NCBI GenBank assembly: GCA_900312665.1
Contig: ONZQ02000008.1
Location: 620,001 to 684,000 of the forward strand
Reading direction: 5' to 3'
Source: Cephalotrichum gorgonifer
Lineage: Eukaryota; Ascomycota; Sordariomycetes; Microascales; Microascaceae
Length of the DNA: 64,000 nucleotides
A model generated the notes under the pieces. It made no database searches and was not told the DNA's origin. It was given only the letters and a program-made list of their open reading frames with translations. Shown piece after piece: positions 11,687 to 23,335 of the stretch. Numbering within the stretch: position 1 is the stretch's first letter; the number at the start of each line of letters is the position of its first letter. The translations under genes were made by a program, and so were the position numbers.

Positions 11687-13425
11687 CTATCGCTCCAGGA
11701 CGTAGTTATTCTCCTCGAAACGTCTCTCGTTCCCAGCCGCGTCGATGAATCGGAGCCCGTCGTACCGCCGATAGTCCGCATCTACCTGGTAGGCGAGAGC
11801 AGCGTCCACCTGCCTCTCATGCAGCGTCTTCCTTTCGTTGTACTTCGGACGGGCGCCGTTGTGCAGCGGCTGCGCGTACGAGTACGCCGAATCATCAAGC
11901 GGCCTCTTCGAGCCCGTGGCCACGGGTGGCTCCTCCCGCTCCGTGTCAGTATCCGCCTCGATCTTGTGCTTGTGAAGGTCCTTGTGATCGCCCATGAGGC
12001 CAGGCATCTTGTCGAAACTAGGGGGTCGATTTAGCAGGTCGGCCAGGGGCGGGAGTCGGAGGTCAGCCTGGGCGTGGGCGTCCGGCCTCACGGGCGACCG
12101 GGGCACCTGTGACGCCGACCCGTAGCCACCCTGTGACATCCTGTGGTCCGGCCTGACGTCCACCTCCAGCTTGCTGTCGGATTTGAGACCGTACCGGGGC
12201 GACTGCGCGGTGTGGCTGCTGTTGGAGAGGCGGCGCTCATCGAATGAGCTCTTCGTGGATGAGTACGGTTGCGACGGAGGGCGGCTGCTGTAGCCGTACC
12301 CTTGGGATTGGGGTGCCTGGTAGGGCGAGCTCGATGGATATGCGGCCGTCGTGGGCGAGATCGGTGGAGGCTGGGCGTTGTGGTATTGAGGGGGATGCGG
12401 GTGGGGCGGCGCATTGCCGAAGCCGAGATGGTGCGAACCGCCAGAGCTCTGGCTGTAGCCGGGAGGGGCTGGCGGTGCCGGGGGCTGATGGTACGACTCG
12501 GCTATGGACGGGCGTCGCTGGATCCGGTCGCGGTCGCTGGCCGCACTGCTGGACCGTCTGTACTCGTGAGGCGCCTGCTGTCTCTCCGGAGTAGGAGCCG
12601 CCGCTCCACGCGAGTACTCTTCCTCGGCATTGTAGTCTGCGGCGCTGGACGGCTTCCCGTCCCGTCGTCGCATGCGAACGTCACGGCGTATCCTCACACG
12701 GCACCCCTGCTCGGCCACGGTGCGGCTCAGAGCTGTGCTCTCCGATAGGCCAGGAAATTTCTTAGCGCTAAAAACCGTGAAGGCGACCGACTTGATCTCC
12801 ATCCTCCAGTCGAACGATGGGTTCGTGATGGGCGTGTATTTGGGCTCCGACGGCTCCTCGTCGAAGTCCTTCTCCTCCTTGGTCTCCTCGTACAGGTTAA
12901 AGGATAGCTTGTAGCGGCCCTCGTGGCGGACCGACAGATCGGGGAACAGGAAGTAGCCGGCCTCGGAGGGTCTGTCGAGGTACGCCATGCCCGACACCGG
13001 CATCCCGGTTAGCACGGGGGTGCCGACAGCGGCCGGTGTCTGGACACGCCCGTGGGCCATGGGCCTCGCAAGTTCGAGAGTGGCGAAGAGGAAGAAGTTG
13101 GCATTGTAGTGGAAGGTAATGTCCTTCATCTCATTGTTGGGGCCGAGCTCCAAGATGCGGAGTTCCACAACGGGGGGCGGGTCAACAGGTCGGCGGTCGG
13201 CGGCGGCTGGAGACATGTTAGCTTTTTTGAGACACGACCCGCTCGCGCTGGGGCTTCTCTTCTTCGTCTTCACTCACACTTAGATCCAGAGCCGCAAGCC
13301 CGGGCGCGCTCAGGCTGTTGCAGCACCGTCAATTGATACCGCAGAGATCTGCCCTCCTTCGTCTTTCGATCTATCGTCACGGGAGCGGCATCCTTGAGGG
13401 CCGTCGGCTTCATAAGAGCAGTCAT
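11687..13425 (-). CDS. veA: Velvet-family developmental regulator VeA
   Basis: Exon 1 (13425-13278) and exon 2 (13206-11687) join over a 71-nt intron (donor GTGAGT, acceptor CTCCAG) to give 555 residues. The join reads ARACGSGSKSAADRRPVDPP, the diagnostic start of VeA; an alternative GT two bases upstream would break the frame. The velvet domain covers about residues 22-231, with VTIDRKTKEGRSLRYQL, ITFHYNANFFLFATLELARP, VLTGMPVSGMAYLDRP, EAGYFLFPDLSVRHEGRY, FTVFSAKKFPGLSESTALSR and AEQGCRVRIRRDVRMRRR. The remaining 320 residues are Pro/Ser/Gln/Tyr-rich, with a PEST-like segment (EADTDTEREEPPVATG). In moulds VeA binds VelB and LaeA and couples light to sexual development and secondary metabolism. 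Nearly 10 kb upstream holds no gene, which suggests a large regulatory region. Confidence 0.96.
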
Positions 13426-14858
13426 GGTGGCGGTGATGTAGGATTTAGAGTCGCAGGGACGGTTCGGGCTGTGTAGTATTCGGGGTTATTGGCTTTAGAT
13501 GGACGGTTCGCGCATCGAAGAAAATGGCGACTTGAAAAGAGAAAATTCGTCTGATTTCGCCGGGTATTAGCGATCGAACAATCCGACTTCGTCGCTGCTC
13601 ATCCGTTCATGCGGTCGCCCCGTTCTCGCCCTCGCTCGATGCTCGCTCGATCCCCCCTCTGCGAAATCAAAGTCCTCGGAAGTCAGAACTCACCCTAATT
13701 CTCGGCAAACTTAACTGGATCCCTGGAAGTCAAATTCCTCAATCGGACGGGAAAATGATGTCGAGTCCAGCCAGTAGGTTTTCCGGCGATAAGGTTCGAT
13801 CGTCGGTTGTCAGGAAAGAGGGGGATAAAAGACGTCTGTCCCCAGGCCGGCGGTTTGGTAACAGACAAACCGGGTGTGGGGAGAGGAATAGCGTGGGAGC
13901 CGGTGGTGGGTGGGTGGGAAGGAGAGCCCGAGGGTCTGGGTTCTAGGAAGTTTTTGGGCGGCAGGCTCGAGGCTATTCGTTCAGAGAGATGGCCCAGTAA
14001 ATCGTGCCCCGGCTTTTCACTCGGGTTGGCGCGGCGAGTGAGCTAGCGAACAGAGGGGCGGGAACAAGCAAAGCGGGTTGGCGGATACGGGGGGGGTATG
14101 GGGTGGGTGGTAAGGAAATAAAAGGGATTCAGGCGAATCCAGCTGTCTGGGCCTTGGTTTCCTGTCGGATACTCGGGTAAGTGTCAGTGATTGGTCGTGT
14201 CCGATAGGGTCGATTGGGTCAGCGGCGCTGGCGTCAAGTCAGGTGGGCCGAAATCGTTCCTCTCGCTTGGTTGACTCGTTCGTAGCAAGAGTAATCGTCG
14301 AATTCCGTCCCTTCTCGCGACCCTAAATTCCGATTGCCTATCGTGTCCTACAACCTCGATTCGGGTGCTTGTCGAGAGGAAGCTTCCGATGAGGCTCTTC
14401 GAGGGAGCGAAAATTCGGTGTCGTGCAGCGGAAGGGGCAGAGAGAGTCCACAACTTCGTACATGACAGGAAAGGGGGGAGGGAGGGACTTTTTGTTAGTC
14501 GGCGTTATTGCGAGCGCGAGGGTACACGGGCGTTCTCAGTGGCAGGGTACAAGGCGAATGTAGAGGTACAAGTCGCACAGTCTCTAGTAAGGGCTGGGTT
14601 TCTGGGGTCCCCTTGCCAGTGGCAATTCCGGGGACGAGTACCGATACGGGTATTGATTCTCGTACCCCTACAAATAGGAACCAGGAACTGGGTGGCAGCG
14701 GCCGCAGTCTGGAAGGAGCAGGGGACGGAATATGCACGAGTCTGGTCTAGTTTGGACTAGCGTGGGAGGGAAAGGGGAGGAGGGATAGAGGGGAGAGAGA
14801 AGTGGAAGTACACATTGCTCAGCCATAACGCTCACATGAGACTGAACCCTTGCCAACA

Positions 14859-14876
14859 CGAACGCGAACGCGAACA
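14859..14876. repeat. (CGAACG)-type hexanucleotide repeat, about 3 units
   Basis: Three near-perfect copies of a CGAACG unit lie in noncoding DNA upstream of veA. Confidence 0.7.
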
Positions 14877-14967
14877 GGGACCACTAGTTGTAAGCTGAGT
14901 TGAAAGGCGGGACTCGGGAGGATAAATGGTAAACGGTATTGTCAGGCGAGGAGGCAGTGTTCTGCCC

Positions 14968-14990
14968 TTTTTTTTTTTTCTTTTTTTTTT
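14968..14990. repeat. Poly(T) tract with one C interruption
   Basis: Twelve T, one C, then ten T. It may be a slippage-prone or nucleosome-excluding tract. Confidence 0.9.
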
Positions 14991-17900
14991 GCCCTTGTTG
15001 CACCCTCGATAATACGCAAGAGTCGTAGGGGGTAGTACTTCTAGCTATGAGCAAGACGGGCGCCGCAGCATCGTGGCTTTTGCTGGCCAGCCCACGCCTG
15101 TTGGATGTTCCATCTGTGCCTGCAAGGTCGAGGTACAAGCACAAGCATGCCACCGAGGTACCGGTCGGAGCCAAGGTGTGGCACTCGCGAATAAGCGATG
15201 GAGGGCTGGGTGGCATGCGCGTAAAGAGATTCTTACAAGCGAGGAGACAGCGCCCACCCACCCAGCCGCCCACGTTCTGCAGGTGCGCAGGTAGGGTAGG
15301 CTTGTTATTACCGTGTCTGACTCGTGCTGTGCTGTTGGGAGCAAGCACACCACTACACCACCACCCTTCCATTTTCACGGGAATAGCTCAAGCTCTAATA
15401 ATGGTTGTGTTGGTTCGATGTTGCCATGTGGCTCGGAGGGAAGCGCCACGAGATCTTCGCAGGCGGGCGTCCTCGGGCTGGTTACACAGGTGTCAGTCAG
15501 CCCACGCATTATCTGAGTAAACTCTTTTTCTCTCTCTGGCGTTGACGACGAGTCAGGTAATAACCTGAGTGCCCAGTACGAGGCAGTCATGTTCTCGTCC
15601 GGTTGACTCGTGCACAGAGACTCACTCTTGGTCCAATACGGCGAAAAAGGAAGGAAGGACGGGGGGGGTACTTGTATTAATACTTGGTACAGTGTGTAAG
15701 CGATGAGCAATAGAATTTGGGTCCAGACAGAAGTACCTCTCGCTTGCCGAATGTGGCGCTCGCGGGAATGTGTCTGTCGGGTCGGGACCTTGTGCCGGGT
15801 CTCCAAACCCACCTTATGCAGACCTGGGGTCGGTTCCTGTGCAGTACCCAGAAGGGGACCTGATGTGCAGCCGGGGAGAGGGAACCGCTCAGATGTTATA
15901 TGTACATGTATTAGATCATTGCACAATTTGTGGAGTGCTCGTGGATATCTCCGACGCGGGTGTATCTCGGAGCCACAGGTAGAGAAAAGATCGCCGCGCC
16001 TCGAGCTCTTCTTTTACCCGCTCGGTTATTCGTTGCCAGCAACAGAACCGGAGCCGACAGCCCGACTTCGTCGAGTACAAATATAGTCGTGCACTGGATC
16101 GATCCATGATGGACAGGCTACAGGAAGCTAGAGGGTTTGCTACTGCATAAAAAGAAGCGTGACGTATGCTAGTCTGCTGGACAAGAAGACTACTTCTCTA
16201 GCGCAATATTTTCACGAGCTTAAAAAACGAGGGTGGGAAAACTCCCACTTTTTCTGCCGGCCCTAACTCCTCCAACCCTCCGGCTCCTCCTTCCGCTGCA
16301 TCTCTCATTTCTTTGTGCTCGACCCAGACCAGAACCAGCACAAATCGCCGCGGCCCCATCTCGAGTGCCACGGTCCGCCAACTACTGAACAATATAACCC
16401 ACAGGTCTCACCCATGCCCGACACCCCACCCCAGCGGTGACCCGGGGTTGGCTCTCGCTCTTTGTGCATTCTGCTAGCGTTCTCTTGGCTAAACAGACCC
16501 ACTCGGTGCTCCCTGCCCGCCAGCCAGAAAGTAGCGGCGCCCCACCCACCCGGCTCGACGTCGCGGTCCCATAATTTCTCCTACTCACAATGGAGTCCCG
16601 CATTCGGCTCTAGGAGTCATCCTACCTGTTATAGCGCCCGCTCCCCACCAATCAGACAGGGGTGGGTCACAGCAAAGGAGAGGGAAAAAAGGAGATGGTG
16701 AGGTACAGGTACGAGCACAGTCGGAGAATGCACCTGCTTGCACCACTGTTTCTGAATCACCCGTACTTGTACCTATACTTGTTAGGATCGATAAGAGAGA
16801 GGCGCGGACCAACATGGTCAGGCGAGGTGAGCGGCCTCTGGGATAATATCCCTGCCTCTCTGTGCTTTTTGGGGGTCTTTGCGACGCTCTCTCTCGTACT
16901 CGTATCTCCAGCTCTCGAGGTGCCCAGGAAAGGGGAACATTCAGGATCCGCGTTTTTTTCTTTCCTTCCTTTTTCCTTCCTGCCGGCTTCTGCAGCTGCT
17001 TCTTTCCGTACTTATTTCCCTGTGGTTGAGACCGTGACGTGCGCAATACTTCCATGTACCTTTACAAGTCCTAGTGCGAGCGGGTAAGTACTTGTGCACC
17101 TGTGTATGTGTATGTGTCTGTGTGCAGGCGATGAGATACGGATGGCTTGGCCGCCGCCCATCTCGATCGGTACGAGTATACGTACTCCGAAAACATGGCA
17201 GAAACAGGGCTTCGGGGAAGGCGGGAAGGCGTTTGTGCTGCGCAGGTGCTGCGTGCTGCGTGCAGGCTCCACTTCGGCCTCCCCATTTGCCTTCCCCTAC
17301 TCTCTCTCCTCCCCGGAAGATTGAAGGGGAAATAAATAGCCTTCTCCGCGTTCACTCGCGTTCTGGCCGGTCCGCCCCCGGTGACCCGTGCTCAGCGACT
17401 CACCCACCCGGGTCTAAGTGTGTGTAGATCCCCGCCGCGGCCCCGTCTTCCCGAGCCTTCCCGAGCAGGCCCGCTCCCGCGCTCGGCGCTGGGTTTAGCA
17501 AGTCCCCTACCTACTAAACCACCAAGGACCCATAATACTTGTCCCTTTGAATCCCCAAGGACCGCGCCCGATACCACGCTAGCCCACAAATAATACGGGC
17601 GCTATTATGGTATCTCTCCCCACCAGGGCACGGTTGGTTTAGGGGAGCTCAGGGGGCAAGGTTATTACGTTATTACGTACTTGTACTACTACGAGGACCC
17701 CTATCCCTGAAGCGGAGACCCTTTCCGGGGGCGTTTCGGCAAGGATAACGATATGGACTGGCGAGCACGGCATGGATACTTGTACTGGAGAGGCCAGGCC
17801 CCCCTGACCAGAACGCTGCAAATACAACCGCGCGACGAGATCCCAGGGTCCTCTTTCTCTGCAATAATACAAGCAATATGGGGTAATGGCGAAGATTCTA

Positions 17901-20900
17901 CTCACCGGCCGGGGAGGCGTCGCGACTATTCTGGTTCTCGGCCAGTTGCGTATATCTCCCCGAGATGAAGAACCAGCGGTGGGGCAACCTTAGCAGAATC
18001 GAAGGCGTTTCGGGGAGACGGTTCCAATGAAGGCTCGTCTGCGAGCATATGTAGTACTCGGAGGCAGTCGTATTCTGTAGCACTTGATGCTTTGGAAAAT
18101 AGACTTCGCAGCACTGGTGATAACACATGTAATTTTTGCAGGCGTACAATACATGTATGATGTACAAGTAATAATAATACCATGGATCATTATTCTTAGT
18201 ATGCACCCTGTACTCTTATGCATAAGTTGATCAGTATCGGTAGTACTAGTCAGGGCATTCAGGGGAGGACTCCTTCCCCTTGCTCGTACCCTTGCACCTC
18301 AATCTTAAAACTGCTCCTTCAAGTACTTTTAATAACTAGCTGCCTCGACCATTCTTTATCCGTCCTCTGACGGATACAGGGTTTCACTCTCCCCGTTTAC
18401 CGGTCCTTCTTCCCCTACGACGGCGGCCGACAAGGATTTATTACGGGGACCGGGGAGATCGGCAGTCGTTTACCCAGCGTCGGACTGCATTTGGGACCAA
18501 GTCCCGGCCCTTCGCACCAGGATTCATCTAGAAAATTACGATGTTACGAAGGACTGGGCACTACTCGGACACGACTCTGTCCGTCCCTCATCGCGATCCT
18601 TGACAAGCATGGGGCAGTCAGTCACGTCGAGTCGTGTTGCCGCGTATACTTGTATCTCTTTGCCCTCAATCCTCTCTCTCGACTACGTATCCACGTAGAG
18701 ACGAGATGGGCCACTCGGGCCCCCAGCGCATGGCGGCGTGTAAGTCCGAGACTAATGGGCAAGTCATGTTCGAGGTGGAGTAGAAGAAGCGGCCTCTTGG
18801 GCTGCCAAACAGCGTCCCCTCGCTTAAGCACATAGCTCGTACATACATAGTGTGTCTCTCGACAACTCAGACAAAAACAACACGCGCCCACACAAGCAAA
18901 GCCCCCTCCCCCGAAAAAAAAAACTGACACCTCACATATTCATATCCTTCTCGAAGCCCGCAGGTGGCCGGCCGCCACTGTACAAAGCATTATCACCCCA
19001 CCTACCCCCAGAGACAAGCGTGGCTAGGGAGTAGTTCTTTTAGATTAATACTCATACGAGTACGAGTAATATCCGTGCTTGTTAAAAAGCGAGAAAGACA
19101 AGAGACGAAGGGGAGGGAGCATTTCGAGACTTGATTAGCTGGGGCTGAGAAGAAAAGAGAAGAAAAAAATATGGGAGATCTGCTTTTTTTTTCTTTCCCT
19201 TCTTTCTTTCTCCCTTGTTTTCTTTTTTGTCGCTGGGATGATCTTTGTTTCGAGGCCCGCCCGCAACTGGCCGGCCGCAGCCAAGGGACGGACGGGGGGA
19301 CGGGACACGGAGGAGTTTCTCAGTGATATTATGGTTGTTTGAACCAGGATCGGCTCTCCCGCTGTTCAAGATGTGGTATGTGGTGGGGGCATGAACAAAT
19401 GCCTTCCGGCGCCCTGTCCCTGGAGCTCCCGGCGTGGATCAGGGAGGAGGTCGGTGCTGTGCTTACACCCGACTTTTCGGTCAGTCTCATTACCATGGTC
19501 CTGCGTTTTCCTTGACGTCGTACCTGTGCTCAGCGGCGAACACCCCGTGTACACCGTACAAGTATGTAAGTGTCTAGCCCGCGCGCCCCAATACCAAACA
19601 GTGCTGCTTGTATCACGGATTACGGGAGGACTAAAAGCAAACTGTTTTCGTTCCAAGTGGCATCCCGCCCGTTTCTCCACCCGGCACATCCCATCTTCGT
19701 CCTTTTCTTCCCATATTCCCTCCCGTGTTCCCTACAAGTGCAATACGTGTACTACAAGTGAACATGTTCGGTAGGTAGATCCGGGACCAAGTCCGCCCCA
19801 AGAGCCCGAAAACGAAATCCCATTCCATCGGCCAGTCTTCCATCGTACATACCCGTTCGGCACCGGGTCCCCCCTTTCTCTCTCCCAGATCGACGCCGAG
19901 ATCCATAATGTTACCTCCCGCGGCAATCGCCCCATCCCGCGTATCTCCTATGCCGCGTCCCCGCCCATCTGGGTTGATTTACCTTTCGGGAAAACAAGGA
20001 GACTGCGGGACGGGGAGGTTCTCTACTGTTCCCCTCCCCTAAATCATATAATAGATCGTGAAACTTATATGACCCACGAACAAAGGAACCTTCCACGCGG
20101 CAGGGACCTTCGGCCCCCTCGCGAGGAAACTACTCCGAGCCGTGCCCTATAATTACAGGAAAAGGGTCATTTGAGAATGAAAAAAGGCTAAACGCAGTTG
20201 TCAGACCGTCATCCTGGTTTCTCACCCTTTTTAGATGAGGGACGGGACAGAGAAATGAGAGAGAGGAACAACATGCCGAGGAGGGTGTGTGCGTGTTTGT
20301 GTTCTGTGTCCATGCGTGTGGGTTTCGACCCAGCAGGCCGGAGACACAATACACTAGAGAAGTACCTCATACCCGGGATATATAAGACCTGTTTCGATAA
20401 TAGAAAGTCCGAACTGTGGCCGCACCTGCCGCCCCTTCTAATCTCGATCGCGGAGGATTCAGTCCCGCGGTGCCGTCTTCCATCCCGATTCGGCGGGTTC
20501 TACGAGGTTATACCGGTGGACTCTCAATTACAAGTACGTCACAAAGAGAGGGGTGGGTGTGTGTCTCTCCTCGCCGCCACACATCTCGATGCTGTGCGGA
20601 GCATGGTCTCACTCTACCTGTACCTTTCACACGCTCCAAGGCAATACAGTCTCATAGAGGAGACCCAGCCACGTTGCCAGCCGTAATCTGCTCAGTATCC
20701 CGTGGGGGCGGGGCGGTCCAATACCCACGCTGGCAGGCGAACGCCGCAGATGAAACAGGTGAGAAATTGGAAGAAGCAAAGACTGCCCCAGCGCCCAGAA
20801 TCCCCAGCAGCACAAAGCTTCTCTGGTAAACAAGTAAGAAGAGTTGGGCACGGCCTTGTGCTACAGTGTTACTGCCAAGTGTATAAAGTACTTGTAATAA

Positions 20901-21866
20901 GGAGTGAGAAAGATGAAAGGGGGGGCGAGAAAAAAAAGCATACCGGACTCGCGATATTAAAACACTCGCGGTTGTCCGCTCCTCCTCCTGCGGCCGCAGG
21001 TTTGCGCCACCCCAGCCCCTTCCCCCCTCCTCTCCTCCACTCTCCTCTCACCCTTTATAGGTGGGTATTTCAAGCCTTCTGTGGATGCAGGTGCACCGGT
21101 ACCTCTCTTAGTCTTACCTCTAATGCCGTATATTAGGGGGGAGCTTCTAGATTGGGCAGGATGCTGTTACCAAACACGTGGATGGACCTTTCGTTTCTGT
21201 CCCTGTGCTTGTTATACTCATGCCTCGGGTTGGAGTGCCGCGATGAAGAGGCCTGCAATCTCCGCATGTCGTACAACTCCCAGGGCCATCCTAACCTCGG
21301 CGGTGGTCCCTAACACTCGTCGTCTCGTTGAAACGAGGGCCGCGCAGGTTCTCCCTCTACTTGTAAAAACCAGACTATAGATAGCCAAGAAGAATCTACT
21401 CTGTATAGCATATGGCCCAGCCGGGAAGAATAGCCTCTTCCAAGCCCAGTCCCACCATCCAGTACTCACACCCCATCAAATGGATCCACTGGCACCACAC
21501 CTGCAACACAGGTCTCCCCTTTCCCCCCGGCCGCCGCCGCCGGTAACACAAAGAACCCATCAGCGAGCCTAAGCCGGACAACCGAAATGAACGCCGCACA
21601 GGATGGGCACCAAAAACGTCGGCAGCATCCACGGACGATGAAACCGAGCCCTGGGAAGCAAGGGTGGCGTAGCACAGCTTCCCTCTAACACCACCACCAC
21701 CCGCGGCGATGAGAGTGCGCAGGTGTCCTAGACGACGCGGGTTCGCGATACAACCGTTGGTATCCCACCTACTCTAGCTGCCTCGCTCGGCCCATCGCGG
21801 GATAGCCAATGAAGACTCGGTTTGGTTCTCCCTCTTCATTTGATAGATAGCTCCCGTCGTAAAATA

Positions 21867-21884
21867 AGAGAGAGAGAGAGAGAG
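21867..21884. repeat. (GA)n microsatellite
   Basis: About nine GA units in noncoding DNA. Confidence 0.9.
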
Positions 21885-23335
21885 ACAGTAAGGGTGCAGG
21901 GAGTCCCATGGCAACAGCCACCCGACGCCTCCCGTACTACTCCGGGTATCAGCAGCAATCCTCCCCATCCCCTCTTCCCCCGCGGCGTACAGGACGTTGC
22001 GAAGAAAGCCCTGCCGTGGCACGCCAGGGAAAGCACCTAAATGTCGGGTTAACCAAGGAAGGCGGGCTTCACATCCCTAGAGCAGACCACGTTTTCGTCC
22101 AACCGCGTTCCAGCCGGTGGTGGCTCCTCCACTACTTCCCTCCGGGCGAGCGTCGTCGGAGCACGCGCGGGTGGAGACCGATGGCTTCCCCGGAGCCTGC
22201 GTAGTCATGGCCAGAAAAGACGAAAGGGGTTCCAGGGATGGAGGTTTACCGGGTAGCGCAGCTCCTCAGGCACCGTGCGGGCGGAATCAGTCCATTCACT
22301 AGACGCCCGCGTTCTCCTGACTGACTATGTGTTATCCCTAGATGAAATCCGGGGGAGACATGCGTCTCGCTTAGAACGCCACTAGAGAGCGTTCAGCCAC
22401 TGACCCAGCGAACGATTCTTGAGGGTCCCGGGGAGGGGGAGAGCACTACACATTCCTGAATCTTGGATCTCGCCACTCTCAATGAATGGCCAAGTCATCG
22501 TGAAGAACCTCCCCCGACTTCCCGCAGCGCCTCCCATCTTCAGCCCCCAAGACACATGACCATAGTTACCTACGTGTCTCGCGACTAGTCCCCTCTCTAC
22601 CCCCTCGAGCGCCCGTAACCCCGAGACACATCACTTCAGGCTTCAAGACAAGTTCTTAATGAAAAACGAAGAACGCTGTATATTTCATCTATCCCCTTCC
22701 AAAGAACCGAAACATGACCCCAATCATAACCCCACCCTATGACAGTAACGACCGTGTGTCTCAACATCGAAGCTTCTCTTGTCGTCTTTCGCCTCCCGGG
22801 GATAACCCCCCCCCCTGCTGCCGAGCGAGTGTCCCGAACACTCCTCCGAAAGAAGAAATACAATCTGGAGCACCTGCCCTGCCCTTCATGGAGCAAAATA
22901 AACCGCATCGCTCCCAGCGTAATAATAATAGTAGTAATGATAAAGCACGCCCAAAGAAAAAAGAAGAAGAAAAAGGACTAGGCCTGGCAAAGAAGGAGGA
23001 GGCCGGCTCAGCCACTCGGGAAAATAAAATCTATACCGTGCACCCACCCGAGAAACTTTGAAGAGCGTCTTGGTTTTAGAGAAAAAATAGGGGTGTTTGT
23101 TGCAAGGGAAAGAGAGCCCAGTCTGACTCGAGTTCGGAAAGAAGTGCAGTGTAGGCTCGGGTGGGTTGAAAAGGGGGTGTAGGAAATCGGGCACCCTGTG
23201 TAGAGAGACCCTTTTGTTATATCAAGTCTTCCAGGCAATTAGTCGCCTTCTGAGGTTGGCAACCTTCAGCAGGGGCCGATGGGGACGATCGACCAACTGC
23301 GCGAGAGCGTACTAGTTACGCCCGCAGAGACCAAA

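Larger units (their letters stand above)
13426..23335. other. Gene-poor 9.9-kb region upstream of veA
   Basis: This region lies between the veA start and the 3' end of the Mga2-like gene. No open frame in it has a recognisable domain, matching codon use or spliceable partner. It holds ten exact TACTTGTA motifs (15669, 16764, 17678, 17777, 18163, 18647, 19557, 20529, 20889, 21358) and several TACTCGTA variants, plus homopolymer and dinucleotide tracts. The part next to 13425 must be the veA promoter and 5' UTR; the part next to 23335 the 3' UTR of the Mga2-like gene. A noncoding transcript is possible but cannot be shown here. I found no tRNA or 5S rRNA. Confidence 0.6.

Noticed and set aside
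13755..14046. Short open frames just upstream of veA
   Set aside because: They start outside any supported transcript and show no conservation signal I can judge; possible uORFs but unsupported.
19373..20829. Overlapping frames of 130-160 codons in the veA upstream desert
   Set aside because: Mixed composition, no domains, no in-phase splice partners.
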